DNA of 64,000 nt from Ursus arctos (lineage: Eukaryota > Chordata > Mammalia > Carnivora > Ursidae), in assembly GCF_023065955.2 (NCBI RefSeq), contig NW_026622875.1, forward strand, positions 10,518,501 through 10,582,500. The letters run 5' to 3'. A program made the position numbers and the translations under genes. The stretch's first letter is position 1. Each line of letters starts with the position of its first letter. The notes beneath the pieces are model-generated. The model made no database searches. It worked only from the letters and a program-made list of their open reading frames with translations, and was not told the DNA's origin. Shown here one piece after another: positions 33,100 through 45,024 of this stretch.

Positions 33100-33560
33100 A
33101 AGTTTAAAAGCATTTATATAGTCTCTTCTATGTGCCAGATACTTTTCTAAATACTTTAACGTGTATTAAGCCATTTCATCCCTAACTATTTTTTTAAGAT
33201 TTATTTATTTATTTTAAAAAGAGAGAGAGTGAGCAAGGGGAAGGGGGGGAGCAGAGGAAAATGGAGAGAGAACCCCAAGCAGACTCCCCACTGAGCAGGG
33301 AGCCCAAGGCAGGACTCAACCTCAGGACCCTGAGATCATGACCTGAGTAAAAATCAAGTGTTGGTCATATTTAACTGACTGAGCCACCCAGGCGACCCCA
33401 TCCCCAACTCTTATAAGTATTTTTACACATAACTCATTTAATCCAACAACACTATTAGGAAGCTATTATAATCCAAACTTTATGGATGAGGAAATTGGGG
33501 CTCAAATTTGCCCAAGGCAAATTTACCAAATGACTGGTACGTGGCAGAACCGCTTGACAG
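33100..33560 (-). repeat. MIR-like repeat split by a SINE
   Basis: Complement of MIR/L2-type landmarks: ctatgtgccagatacttttc, gtattaagccatttcatcc, then beyond the SINE aactcatttaatccaacaac, tttatggatgaggaaattgg and gtacgtggcagaacc. Confidence 0.7.
33188..33399 (-). mobile_element. CAN-SINE within the MIR
   Basis: Reverse-strand SINE: tttttaagatttatttattt, GA-rich block, gcagactccccactgagc, gaccctgagatcatgacctg, gagccacccaggcgacc. Candidate duplication catccctaact / catccccaact around 33177-33188 and 33400-33410. Confidence 0.93.
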
Positions 33561-34365
33561 ACAAGTTGGTTCTATATTTGGTCTCTAAAAACAAAGTGAA
33601 AAAAAACCCCAAAAACTGAAGAAAAGAGAATATAAAGTTCAACCAAAATAGATTGGGTTATAATACCCCGGAGACAGCATCTATGTATATACACTAGTAA
33701 ATTAGATTAATCACGTCAGCACACTGTATATGGAAAGGAACTTGCAGCCATCACATCAAATTCCCTCACTTGATCGCTGGGGAAACGGAGGTCCAGAGAC
33801 AAATAAAAGTTTGTCCAGTATTACTAAGCCAATTTATGGCAGTAAAATACAGGCATTCTCTTCTACACTCTTTCAAAATATCCTTAATCACTTTGAAGTA
33901 GATACTCCATGCTAGTTGCCTGTCATGTACAGGGCCCTCTTCTGAAAACCCTCAAGTGTCTTCATTCTCACAGACCCATTCTGAACAAAGTTACATGAGA
34001 TATGTTACACAGAGGTGATTGTGGCTTATTCCACATGGCCTTGCTAGTTCAGGATCTTTGCATGACCAAAGGGGCCTGTGAGGTGTTTATTACAAGAGCT
34101 GTACCCTATAGGGTTACTGAAGAGTAACTGGAATATCTCAGGGGGACTTTAAATGAGAGAAACAGACATAGTTGACAGGTACAAATGCAGAGGGAAACAG
34201 AAAAAGCAGAAGTCTGGAGACACTAAATTCTCTTGAGTAAGCCAAGGACTTGAGATCAAAATAAGAACTGGTATCAGAATAAAACGAAATAGGAATATGG
34301 AAGCAAAGTTGAAGGAACCAAGTACTAGCCCTAGACTGCCCTACGGTAAAACACACCGACTTTGT
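33561..34365. other. Mostly unassigned, with a MIR/L3-like patch
   Basis: 33730-33890 carries cggaggtccagagacaaat and neighbouring phrases of the MIR/L3 type. The remainder is unrecognised. Confidence 0.4.
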
Positions 34366-34562
34366 TACTAGGCCAGGGTGCTTAAAGTACGGACACAGTC
34401 GAGCAGCATCAGAATCACTTGAGAACTGGTTGGAAGTGCAGATTCTCAGGGCTCACATGGATTTACTCAATCGAAAATGGGGCGGGGTCCAGCAAACTGT
34501 GTTTGTAATAAGCACCCCAGATGATTCTGATGTACCATAAAGTTCAAGAACCATAGCGCTAA
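34366..34562 (+). mobile_element. MER5-like hAT element
   Basis: MER5A landmarks in order: agcatcagaatcacttgaga, gaagtgcagattctcagg, aataagcaccccagatgatt, agttcaagaaccatagcgct. Near-palindromic ends are typical of this short hAT-Charlie derivative. Confidence 0.75.
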
Positions 34563-34799
34563 GTCAGCGACTATACCCTGAACGGTAGTCTGAATGACAT
34601 TCCATTTCCTTACTTTCTGACTTCCCCTAAATCCTTTAAAATAACATCTTGCGTCCTGGAGTCACCCTGCAGTTTTTGTTCCTTGCAGCGATCTAATTAA
34701 CACTCACCTTCAAGTGTTAGAGAACTGTATATAATTAATCTTAATGAATTGTTTGAGCTTTAATTATTCAAATTATGCTACTCTTTTGCATATTAATTT

Positions 34800-35275
34800 C
34801 TTCTTTCATTCATTAATTAATTCAGTAAATATTTATTGATTGCTTGCCATGCGCTAGACAGTACACAGCAGTGAACACACAAAAATTCCTGCCTTCACAG
34901 AACCTGGACTATGGGGAGAAGAAACAGAAAATAAACAGATAAATAAACCAAATAGATGAGATAAGCTATGGGAAAAAATGAAGCAGAGGGTAAGGGATAG
35001 GGAGTGGAGAGCAGGTTTTATGATTTTAAAAAGGGTGGACAGGAGAGCATCTCTAAGGTGACATTTGAGCAAACACCTGAGGGCTATATGGGAGTAAGCC
35101 TTGTGGATATTTGGGGGAAAAAATATTTTAGAGGCTTGTAGGAATAGCAAGGAGGCCGGCATGGCTGGAGCTAAAGGAGTGATGAGAGGTGCAGCAGATA
35201 GAAAGCCTGAGAGACTAAAAGGAGGCTAGACGGCTTAAGAGTTTATAAGTGATTGTAAAGATTTGGGGTTCATTC
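34800..35275 (-). mobile_element. L2 LINE fragment
   Basis: Complement of L2: aatatttattgattgcttgc, agtgaacacacaaaaattcc, tgacatttgagcaaacacct, aggaatagcaaggaggccgg. It continues as the same element class at 35741. Confidence 0.75.
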
Positions 35276-35740
35276 ATTAGTTTTGTAAGGCATGGATATG
35301 TATTTCCCTAGTCACATAAACTTTGGGGTTCTTTATTTGATAGGAATAAACTGCCTCACTTGTTAACCAACATGCAAAGTATGTTGGCACCATTTGGGAA
35401 GGCCAGATTGACCTAGTAGTTTTACGATCATAATTCCTGGCTGGCTCTGGAAAGAGTAATACCAACAGAGGGGTCTAAACCACTCGAAAAGGGAGAATCA
35501 AAAAATAAATCTCTTCTACTGATCTGGAGATAGATGAATTCTGTGCAGCATTTTGAATAAAGTGACCTTTTCAGAGGTGAAAATGACTCTACAGAGAAAA
35601 CAATTCTCTTTGGGATAGTTCATCTTTAGGTTGGGAGGATGCATGTGGTACTTTCTGAAACCTTTTGCTGCCAAGCACATAGAAAGTTACATGAAAATGT
35701 TCAGCTCGACACATCTCTAAGACCTAAATGCATTTGAACA
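35276..35740. other. Unassigned DNA between L2 pieces
   Basis: No clear match. It may be further decayed L2. Confidence 0.35.
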
Positions 35741-36320
35741 GATGTACCTAGAGACAGGAGTGATTGTAAATAGCACATTCCTTCATTGTACATGTTCCGT
35801 ACTTTGGGGGGTCAGCAATGAACACACAGACAGCAGGCCCAGCCATGTGGAGCTCACACTATAGGATAAGGAGGCAGAAAACAACACATAAACCATAAGT
35901 AGGCAAATTTCAGGTAATCACAAGTGATATGAAAAGGGAAGCAGGGCAAAGAGTGACTTGTAGAGGTTGTGGATTTCTACTTTAGATTAACTGGTCAGGG
36001 AAGCCCTTTCTGAAGAGATGACATTTACGTTAAAACCTAAAGGATGGGGGCGCCTGGGTGGCTCAGTCATTAAGCCTCTGCCTTCAGCCCAGGGGCGTGA
36101 TCCCAGGTTGCTGGGATCGAGCCCCGCATCGGGCCGCCTGCTCCGCTGGGAGCCTGCTTCTTCCTCTCCCACTCCCCCTGCTTGTGTTCTCTCTCTTGCT
36201 GGCTGTGTCTCTCTCTGTCAAATAAATAAATAAAATCTTAAAAACAAAATAAGACAAAACAAAAACCTAAAGGATGAGAAGCCAGCCTTGCAAAGATCTG
36301 GGGGCCAAGAACAATTTGAA
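35741..36320 (-). mobile_element. L2 LINE fragment with SINE insertion
   Basis: Complement of L2: cagcaatgaacacacagaca, catgtggagctcacact, gggaagccctttctgaagag, gccttgcaaagatctggggg. Interrupted by the SINE at 36047-36261. Confidence 0.7.
36047..36261 (+). mobile_element. Bear-type CAN-SINE with perfect TSD
   Basis: Younger subtype (ggggcgtgatcccaggttgc, ctctcttgctggctgtgtct). Identical 15-bp duplications aaaacctaaaggatg at 36032-36046 and 36262-36276. Confidence 0.96.
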
Positions 36321-36384
36321 TGGTTTATGGTCCACAATAATCCTTAACACTTATATTGTGATCTGTGGCTTTCACTTCTGTTTC

Positions 36385-36545
36385 ATCTACACTGATATGA
36401 TTTTTTTTATCCTCACAATATTACTGTAGACAATGTACAGTTGATATTATTTGGCCTATTTTGCAGATGAGAAACTAGGTTTCAGAGAGGTCTAAGGGCT
36501 TGCCAAAGACAGGATCAGTAGATGGGCCTTGGCAGGCGTTGCTTC
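36385..36545 (-). repeat. MIR SINE
   Basis: Complement of MIR: tatcctcacaatattactg, ttttgcagatgagaaacta, tttcagagaggtctaagggc. Confidence 0.75.
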
Positions 36546-36794
36546 CTGACCCAGTTTGTCACTACTGTGATTCTAAAGAAAATGAATATTCTCAAGTTGA
36601 GTAACACCAATGTTACATAGAGGACAAAAAACAAGAACAAAATTACATTTAGGTTTCAGTTATTTGTAAAAGATAAAAGCTAAGTAATTTTTTAACTACA
36701 TTTTTTAACTGCTCTTTATTTTTCATTTAAGAGTTTTAGTTTTGGTCATCTAGGTTTGAGGGGTGATAGTCTTTTCTTAAACTGCCTTAATTTG

Positions 36795-36993
36795 AGGGTG
36801 CCTGGGTGGCTCAGTAAATTAAATATCTGCCTTCAGCTTAGGTCATGATCCCAGGGTCCTGGGATCAAGCCCCATTTTGGGCTCCCTCCTCAGTGGGGAG
36901 TCTGCTTCTCCCTCTCCCCCTCCCTTAATACATGCTCTCTCTTGATCTCTCCATCTCTCTGAAATGAATAAATAAAATCTTAAAAAAATAAAT
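36795..36993 (+). mobile_element. CAN-SINE with perfect TSD
   Basis: Head gggtgcctgggtggctcag, B-box side gggtcctgggatcaagcccc. Identical 16-bp duplications aaactgccttaatttg at 36779-36794 and 36994-37009. Confidence 0.96.
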
Positions 36994-37009
36994 AAACTGC
37001 CTTAATTTG

Positions 37010-37835
37010 CATTTCCTTCTAATTTAAAAAATAGGTACTTAAATATTATGTACTAGATGCTGAAGGATTTAATAAGATTTAAAAAAACAAAGATATAACC
37101 TATACAAATTTCTGCTACATTTTGACCTCACGTATTCCTTATATGGATGGATTTTCAGAATAAATCCATGCGCAGTTTCCAAATGTAGGGTTACCAGGGC
37201 AAGAATATATTTGACCAAAGGAGTTAAAATGTTTTGAAAAATATAAATATTATACTCTATCATTGATATTAGTATTAAGATCTGTGCAATGGTAAGCTTT
37301 TCTTCAAGTCCTAGAGGACCTATATCACAGGGAAGACCATATTTTTCTGAGGACTCTTTTGTTCCCTGGCATTCTGACATCAGCAGTATAAATAACAAGA
37401 TTTTTTTCTAGCTATTCTAGAAATGCGTAATTCTCTTTGTCATTTTACAATGATAAATTTCAGGGAATAAATTTAAGAAATATTCTTGTCATCTTTTCGT
37501 GAGATGGAGAAATTCTTTCTTTGTCTCATGGATTTCAGAGGACTACAATTTTAAGTTCAGCTACTATGCACCACAATTAAGTGAGAAATATTTCTAAAAT
37601 TTACTGAAACATAATATTTTGAAATTATAGGATAAAACGTTATCTCATTTAACATTAAAGCTGATTTTACCACAGTGCTCTATACCAGTACATGATAGGC
37701 TGTTTGAAAGTCACAGCACATGGCAGGAAAACAGAGGGATAATGACAAACATTGGTAGCGCTAAAGTCAAACAGTAGATGCAAGTTTTGCTAATAAGAGT
37801 ATTACAATAAGAGAGAGTATGTGCCGGCAGTTGCA
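37010..37835. other. Unassigned AT-rich DNA
   Basis: No gene recognised. The 109-codon reverse-strand frame at 37069-37398 has no domain I recognise and begins and ends in AT-rich sequence. Confidence 0.35.
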
Positions 37836-37998
37836 GTATACCCAGGTGCCAGGCTAAACACTCCGCTTACTCTATCTTATTTAATTCTAACAACAATTCT
37901 ATAACATAGGGACTTAGAGAATATTGCATCGATTTTATATATGAAAAAACTGACTTGCAAAAGATTGAGCAACTTGCCCAAGATCACATATTTATTGT
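37836..37998 (-). repeat. MIR SINE
   Basis: Complement of MIR: caggtgccaggctaaacac, tatttaattctaacaacaat, gcaacttgcccaagatcaca. Confidence 0.75.
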
Positions 37999-38520
37999 AA
38001 TTGTATAGGAATTCTGTTAAGCATATATGGCACATTTATATACTAGTGCAGCATTGGTATCCTACAGGCTCTGTGTTACCAAATCAACATCTCACAAAGT
38101 GAACTCCACAGAGTATAAGATCCTCAAAATGCACTTGCTATTTTAACAATGAAAAATATTCCAGACAAGAAAGTAAGAATTATCCTGGATTAAACAAAAT
38201 TAAACTGGTTCCTTTACTGTAAAATCTGTGAATTATGAATCTATCAAAGCAAGACATATTGTGCAGAGTTTCAGAAATTTGTCTGACCATGAAGACCAAT
38301 GATCAAAGAGCATCTCATAGTCCCAGAATTTTTTAGAAGTCATTTGAAGAACTGCTGACCCAAAATTAAAAAAGCAAGTTCTTATGCCTGGTTTCAAGGT
38401 CATTATTATTTGGCTGCATCCTATTCTGATCAACCTTATTTCCCAAAACTCTCCTTAATAAATCCTTCATTAAACCTCTCTCTTTACTCTATCCCAAATG
38501 TGCTACACTTATTAATGCTT
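37999..38520. other. Unassigned DNA
   Basis: No gene or repeat recognised. Confidence 0.35.
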
Positions 38521-38644
38521 TTTTCAGTCACTAAATATTTATTGAACATCTATTATATATAATGCACTATGAAACACAATCCTTGCTTTCCAGTGAGAGA
38601 GACAGATAAACAGATGGGATTTGTGCATAAAAAGGAGTGCTCTG

Positions 38645-39326
38645 CTGTTGGTAGGAATGCAAACTGGTATAGTCACTCTGGAAAACAGTATGTAAGTTCC
38701 TCAAAAAGTTAAAAAGAAAACTACCCTACAACTTGGCAATTGTACTACTAGGTATTTATCCAAAGGACACAGAAGTGATGATTTGGAGGGCCACATACAC
38801 CCCAATGTTTATAGCAGCACTATCGACAATAGCCAAACTACAGAAAGAGCCCAAATGTCCATCAACTGAAAAATGGATAAAGAAGATATCTATATATATA
38901 GATATACACACAGTGGAATATTACTCAGCAGCCATCAAAAAGAATGAAATCTTGCCATTTGCAACAACATGGATGGAACTAGAGTGTGTTATGTTAAGCA
39001 AAATAAGTCTGAGAAAGACAAATATATAATTTTGCTCATATGTGGAATTTAAGAAACAAAACAGATGAACATAAAGGGAGGGAAGGAAAAATAAAATAAG
39101 ATAAAAAAGAGAGGGAAGCAAACCATAAGAGACTCTACAGTTAAGAGAACAAACTGAGGGTTGCTGGAGGGGAGGAGGGAAGGGGGTGGGCTAAATGGGT
39201 GCATTAAAGAGGGCACTTGCTGGGATGAGCAGTGGGTATTAAATATAAGTGATGAATCACTAAATTCTACTCCTGAAACCAATACTACCCTATATGTTAA
39301 CTAACTTGAATTAAAAAAAAAAAAAA
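38645..39326 (+). mobile_element. 5'-truncated carnivore L1 with perfect TSD
   Basis: ORF2 end and 3'UTR: ttggtaggaatgcaaactgg, caatgtttatagcagcacta, ggaatattactcagcagcc, gagaacaaactgagggttgc, then a pure A tail. Identical 16-bp duplications aaaaaggagtgctctg at 38629-38644 and 39327-39342. It contains a G-rich 3'UTR tract at 39169-39190. An open frame of 98 codons (38733-39029) is the ORF2 tail. Confidence 0.96.
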
Positions 39327-39662
39327 AAAAAGGAGTGCTCTGATGGAGGTGAATACTGGATTCAACAGAAAGCACAGGCAAACATCTAGCCCAGCCTTGA
39401 GAAGGCTTCTCAGAAGAGGTATCATCAGAAATGAAGAAAGATGAGTGAGTGAGCAAGGTGGGGATAGCAGGAAACATTGCAAGCCAAGGGCATATGCAGA
39501 GAAATGAGAAAGACCATGTAGGATTGGGTACCATCAAATTGATCATATGGCAGTAATGTAATCTAAGGGGGCAGAGTGCGGAGCAATAGGTTGGACAGAT
39601 AGTATGCTGGTCCCGGCATACCTTCCTAAAGAATTTAGATTTTATTCTATTGTATAGACAAG

Positions 39663-39882
39663 AGATTGGCAAAACCTTTTCTGTAGAGTTTAAGAGTAAA
39701 AATGTAAGGTTTTGTGGGCCATATGGTCTCTCAACTATTTAAGTGTAGTGTAAACATAGTCATAGACAATAGGTAAACAAATGGATGTGCCTGTGTTCCA
39801 GTAAAACGTTATTAAAAAGCAGATGGTAGGCTAGATTTGGTCAATGGGCTGTAGTCTGCCTCATCCCCAACCCCTCTATCTT
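39663..39882. mobile_element. Old hAT-like DNA element
   Basis: gattggcaaaaccttttctg at one end and ggctgtagtctgcctcatcc at the other frame a body with ttgtgggccatatggtctct and gtgttccagtaaaacgttat. I recognise this as a widespread old mammalian DNA element with roughly complementary ends, but do not assign its name. Confidence 0.65.
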
Positions 39883-39884
39883 GA

Positions 39885-40045
39885 ACCTTGTTTCTCAAAG
39901 TTTCATCTGAGGTCCAGCAGGAGCAACAGGAAACTTGTTAGAAATGCAGAATCTCAGACTGCACTGCACACCTACTGAATCTGAATCATTTAATTGTACG
40001 TGCATGTTCAAGTTTGAGAAGCACAACTGGTAAACACTGAATGCT
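39885..40045 (+). mobile_element. MER5-like hAT element
   Basis: ccttgtttctcaaagtttca, cttgttagaaatgcagaatc, gttcaagtttgagaagcaca: MER5 landmarks, with nearly complementary ends. It lies next to the preceding DNA element inside the L2. Confidence 0.75.
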
Positions 40046-40140
40046 TTTAGTATTTATTTATTATTTTTTTAACATTGAATGGTTTTAAGCATAAAAATGA
40101 TATAATCAGCTTTGTTCCAGCTGTAATGTGAATCTTTGGT

Positions 40141-41785
40141 TTGGTCAATGTGAATATTCTCCATCTAATATTTTCCGTATCTGCAAACCCTCAATATTGT
40201 TCAAGCCCCAGTGTGAATCTATCCTACTTATAAAACCATTTGCATCCAACCTGATATGATCACTTCCTTCTCTGATATCTTAGAGCACAAAAACATGTTT
40301 TATCACTTCATTGTTTCTGTGAATTTTCATAGGTCATAATCTGCTCAAGAATAAGAACTATATCCATATATCTGTATTTCCCACAAAACCTAACAAAAAA
40401 ATTTATGGAGTAAAAAATGTATTCCAAAAGAATGTGTTAGTTTAATAACCGGTGTTGATAACTCAGACTAGGGATACAGAGTTGTTAACTGTAGCACTGG
40501 TATTGCCTTAGCACTGGAATACGGTTTCATATTCCACAGAAAGCAGCTATCATTGGGCTGGGAAATTCTCTAAAAAGTATACCTCTAAGCCATGAGTACT
40601 CTTAGATGCAAGAAAGCTGGGTCAGAGGAACCGTATGATTCAGAACATACTCATCAGAAGTTTTGGCAGAGGAAATCAACTCTGAACAAGGGTATCATCT
40701 TTGGATATTTCTTTAACTCTTAAAAGTCTGATCTTCAGAAACATCCATCAAAACTTTGTTTCACTATGTCAAGGGGCCTGTGCAATTCCAAATCAAGGCC
40801 CTAAAGCATTCCAGTGTCACCTCATTTTCTCCTGGTTGGTGAAGGGGTGTTGGTGGTTAAGTTGACCCTGAAGGCCTCATTCACACAACTTTGGGTCACT
40901 CTACATAAAAATGAACATGAACTTTTAGTTCTTCAGGCAAACCTCTACACTGGAATACTCCATACTTAGGGCACTTGCTAACTCCCTATCTCTGGTCAGA
41001 TAAAGACTACATTCTGGGAAAATTTACCAGAACCAGGGTTCTGGGGCCAGGACCAGGGATGGAGTAGAATAATGCTGCTCCATGGGCTGTAGAACATAGA
41101 ACCCAAGAGGAAGAACTAAAAGAGAGATCATTTAAAGGTAAAACAAGAATCAGAATGACTCTCCTGTCCAGTACAAAAAATCTGGATAGTTACAGAAGAA
41201 TGTGGAACCATAGAGCAGAACAAACACATGACTAAGGGAAAGTGGAAGGCAGAGCCAGGAGTGATTCTCAGAGATATGGGAATATAACTATAAGACTTTA
41301 AGGGGTGCCAGAAACCTTTCTTGTGGAAGAGAAGCTGTTACAAACACACAGCATTTTGGAACAACAGGAGTTTGGTCTAAGTTGAATATAGTTCATCTAG
41401 TTCTATACAGCAGAAGATGAAGAAGAGGATAAATGTCACTCTATTTAACCCCTAGTTTCCTCTATATAATGACTATCACAATATTTTTAAAAAGCCTTTC
41501 ATGAATGATTTTGGGAAGATTTAGATTCATTAACTTTTAAAAGGAGACAGCTTTAAAGTCCCTTTTCTGGCCAAGTAAGACCTTCCTCATGCTCATATAG
41601 AATGAAGATTGACACATAGAGAAATCCCAACAGAATTGAGATCTGGCAGCCACAGTTCAATTTAATGACTAAATATTATCAGGTTTTCTTCAAAGAAATG
41701 CCATTAGGGAGGCATTAGAAAAGCAATGGTTTAGCATTTCAGAAACTGTCTATGAAGATGGTACCATAAATTATAGTAATGGAAT
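40141..41785. other. Unassigned, repeat-poor DNA
   Basis: About 1.6 kb with no repeat or coding match recognised. Confidence 0.4.
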
Positions 41786-41960
41786 AAAAATTAACTTCGA
41801 GCACTTATAATATACTAAATCTCAGCACTCCATAAAGATGATTTCATTGTTTTATCACAGAACCCTTTTAAGTGACAATGTACTCCCTATTTTATAGATG
41901 AGGAAACGGAGGTACCAAGTGGCAGGTTCACACAGAGTCAATCTGACCCTCTGCTTTTAG
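41786..41960 (-). repeat. MIR SINE
   Basis: Complement of MIR: gagcacttataatatactaa, tattttatagatgaggaaac, aagtggcaggttcacacag. Confidence 0.75.
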
Positions 41961-42563
41961 CCAACACATAGAATGGTACCCCACCATGCTATGTACTCAA
42001 CAGCCTATAGACTCCTGTCTTCTTAAGTGATTATTTGTTCAATGTAAAAGAACATCATCAATGGCACAAAAGATTGTTCAAGACATTCCCATTTTATGAA
42101 TAGTTTCATTGAACTAAAATACTTTTAGGTAAATTTACAAACTTTACAAATATCAATGAGCTTTTTTCTCACAAATCAGCCTTAGTTCTGAAACTCATAA
42201 GTTAGTTTGTTTTTGTGTTTATAATGCAGATAGGCCTAAATGTTTCTCTAAATATAACATATTTCCATCAATTATCTTTAGATATCTTCCTGGAAAAAAC
42301 AAACTTAAAAAGTCTAATAATACTGAATTTAATTAGCATGCAATGATTTACTGAACATTTCAGCATTTTAGCCCACAGTTTCTATGTGAATATTTAAGAC
42401 TGGAATATGACAAACCTCAATGAAAAATAAAGATGAAGGTACTGAAAATATAGCAACTAATTGATCTAAAGAAGCTCATTTTGAACAGAATGAAAATGTT
42501 TTATTCCCTATAGAAGTCTATAGGGAAAATGGTTAAGAAAATATATTAAACTGACTTTATTAA
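41961..42563. other. Unassigned DNA
   Basis: No gene. A short inverted repeat near 42508-42528 (ccctatagaagtctataggg) is palindromic. Confidence 0.4.
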
Positions 42564-42581
42564 AGAAAGTGACTATTTTTA

Positions 42582-42756
42582 ATTAATTTATTTTTTTAGA
42601 TGGGGGGTGGGGTGGGCAGAGAGGAAGAGAGAGAATCAAGACAGCTCCACACCCAACACGGAACCTGACACAGGGTTTACTCTCACAACCTGAAATGATG
42701 ACCTGAGCCAAAATCAAGAGTCTGATGCTCAACCGACTGAGCCACCCAGGCACCCC
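42582..42756 (-). mobile_element. CAN-SINE, older subtype, with perfect TSD
   Basis: Reverse-strand SINE ending gagccacccaggcacccc. Identical 18-bp duplications agaaagtgactattttta at 42564-42581 and 42757-42774. The region after the tail contains a G-rich run (tggggggtggggtgggc, from 42601). Confidence 0.95.
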
Positions 42757-42774
42757 AGAAAGTGACTATTTTTA

Positions 42775-43080
42775 GCAGTATATGTAAGTTTACTTAAGTC
42801 ATCCTTAAAAAACATAGAAACTGCAAAATTCTGTGTACCTATTCTGAGTTACAGATCTTGCTTGGAATAAAAAAAAAAAACTACTTTAAGACAGCTCATT
42901 GTCTTATTCCTTTCAAATCACTCTTCTTAATTGTATAATCCATCTTTTGCAAACTGTTTTATTTCCATAAACTCTGTGTAAGAGAAATATGGATCACTTA
43001 ATAAAAACTTTTACTGTAAGTATGTTTAAAAGTCCTTGGAATATTCTGAGCTTTCATGATGAATAAACTAAGTTATTATG
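42775..43080. other. Unassigned AT-rich DNA
   Basis: No gene or repeat recognised. Confidence 0.35.
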
Positions 43081-43215
43081 TATAAATTATGTCATTGGTA
43101 TTTGTTCTTTTACACACATTATCAAAGAAACTGTGTGATACATATTGCTATCTCCATTTTATAGATGAGAAAGCTAAGTGATTTACTCAAGGTCACATAG
43201 CTAGTAAATAAAACT
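43081..43215 (-). repeat. MIR SINE
   Basis: Complement of MIR: gctatctccattttatagat, gatttactcaaggtcacata, gctagtaaataaaactc. Confidence 0.8.
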
Positions 43216-43364
43216 CAAATTACCATTTGATTATTTTTCTTCATATCCCAAATATATCCACATTCTTATTGACATCAAGAAGAAATCTTTGTATCAAATA
43301 GATCTACAAGACTCTAGAGTAAAATGAGAACGAAGTCAGAAGAAATGGTAATGATTATAATGAT

Positions 43365-43535
43365 GTTGATGCTATTTAAAAGCTTATTACATGCTAGTCA
43401 TTATGTTAAGCATTTTATATGCATGATTTCATTTAATCTTAAGAATATCATATGAAATAAGTAGTTTGACTATCTCCATTTTATAAATAACAGAGACAAA
43501 AAAAGTTAAGAAACTTGTCTCACTCCAAAATTAAA
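43365..43535 (-). repeat. MIR SINE, second copy
   Basis: Complement of MIR: acatgctagtcattatgtta, tgatttcatttaatcttaag, tatctccattttataaataa. Separate from the previous copy by 150 bases, same orientation. Confidence 0.75.
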
Positions 43536-43751
43536 TATCTTAATCTCCCCAGAATCAGTCATGAAAATGTACAGGAAGATTTGTCAAATTAATTTTATAT
43601 AGTACATTATAAACCTATTAAATTTATGGTTATGAAGCTTAATAATAATAGAAAATGTTTGTGATATGATAGAGTTGGAAGTAGGGTATACATATCTAAT
43701 TATACTACATTATTATAACTATATGAAAGCAGGCTTAATTGAAGGACTAGA

Positions 43752-44281
43752 AGTAGAAATATATATGGTTGGAAGAATTCTAAAATGATCTCCAATGACC
43801 CATGCCCTTGGTTAAACTATGAATAGGACAGAATTTCACTCCTATGGTTGTATTATGTTATATGACAAAGGGATTTTTGCAAATGTAATTGAGGTTCCTA
43901 ATCAGTTCAGTTTATCAAAAGGAAGACTATTCAAATTCATTATAATCAGATCAGCTCTTAAAAGGGGGTCTCGATACAGAAGAGTTTTCCTGATGGTCCG
44001 GAAAAAGCAAACATCTGTGTTGTGAACTGCCTGTGGAAGCCAAGTGGCAAGAACTGTGGGCAGCCTCCAGTAGCTGAGAATGGTTTCTGGATAACAGCTA
44101 GTAAGAAAATGGGAATCTTCATCACAGAGCTATAGGGAACTGAATTCTGACAACAACCTTAAAGAGCTTGGAAGAGGACCTTGAACCCAAAATTAGAATT
44201 GTAGCCTGGGACAAAACCTTGATTATAGCCTTCTAAGACATGAAGAGAGAGCAGCTAAATTGTCCCCAGACCCAAAACTGT
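43752..44281 (+). mobile_element. MaLR/MLT-type LTR, forward
   Basis: Old non-coding LTR with the internal landmarks gaattctaaaatgatctcc, tatgacaaagggatttttgc, ggaagccaagtggcaagaac, ctgacaacaacctta and agcagctaaattgtcccc. The 3' end with the polyadenylation signal is missing. No internal retroviral genes are present. Confidence 0.6.
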
Positions 44282-44392
44282 ACTTCAGTTTTCTTAATCT
44301 ATAAATGGGGTTTAAAACAGTGTCTAACTCATAGTGTTGTAAGGTTAATTAATTGATTCATGTGAATTGCTTGAAAGAATGGGTTTGAATTA
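44282..44392 (+). repeat. MIR-like SINE fragment
   Basis: ttcagttttcttaatctat, aaatggggtttaaaacagtg, catagtgttgtaaggttaat follow the MIR core order. It sits between two oppositely oriented LTRs. Confidence 0.6.
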
Positions 44393-44985
44393 TATATTGT
44401 TATGCAGCAAAATATATCTAAACTTAGTAGTTTAAAAACAACAACTATTTATCATCTCACAGTTTCCAGGTGAGGAATCCATATGTAGTTATCTAGATCC
44501 TTTAGCTCAGGGTCTGTTCAAAGGCTGCAATCAAGGTGTAGGCCAGAGCTGGAGTAAAGGCTTGACTGGGGAAGAATCAGCTGTCAAGTTCACTCATGTG
44601 GTTGTTGGCAAGATTAGGTTCCTCTCAGACTGTTGAACTGAATAACTTAGTTCATTCTGGCTGTTGGTTGGAGGCTACCCATAGTTCCTTGTTATATGAG
44701 CTCCACAGAGCAGCTCACAACATGGTAGCTTGCTTCATCAGAGAGAAGAAGCAACAGAGTGTGAACACAGTGGAAGTGACGTTCTCTTTGTAACCTAATC
44801 TCAGAAGTGACAGTCAAACACATTTGCTGTATTCTGTTCATTAGAAGCATGTTACAAAGTCCAACCCACAGTTAAAGGGGGGATTACACAAGCACATGAA
44901 TGGCAGCAGGCAGGAAACATTAAAAGGCATCTTAGAAGGCTGATGCCTGAAATAGTAGTTCTCAATGGTATCATTGAGTGCTTTT
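44393..44985 (-). mobile_element. MaLR/MLT-type LTR, reverse
   Basis: Complement of an old LTR: gttatgcagcaaaatatatc, acaacaactatttatcatct, agctggagtaaaggcttga, catggtagcttgcttcatc, gattacacaagcacatg, catcttagaaggctga. It faces the forward LTR at 43752. Confidence 0.6.
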
Positions 44986-45024
44986 TAAGAATAAGCTAAA
45001 CACAAAAATAATAATTGCAAGATA

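Larger units (their letters stand above)
38521..40140 (-). mobile_element. L2 LINE broken up by three later insertions
   Basis: L2 complement at 38521-38628 (ctaaatatttattgaacatc, ccttgctttccagtgagag), 39343-39662 (ggcttctcagaagaggtatc, gaatttagattttattctat) and 40066-40140 (cattgaatggttttaagc, aaaaatgatataatcagctt). Interrupted by L1 (38645-39326), a hAT-like element (39663-39882) and a MER5 (39885-40045). Confidence 0.75.
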
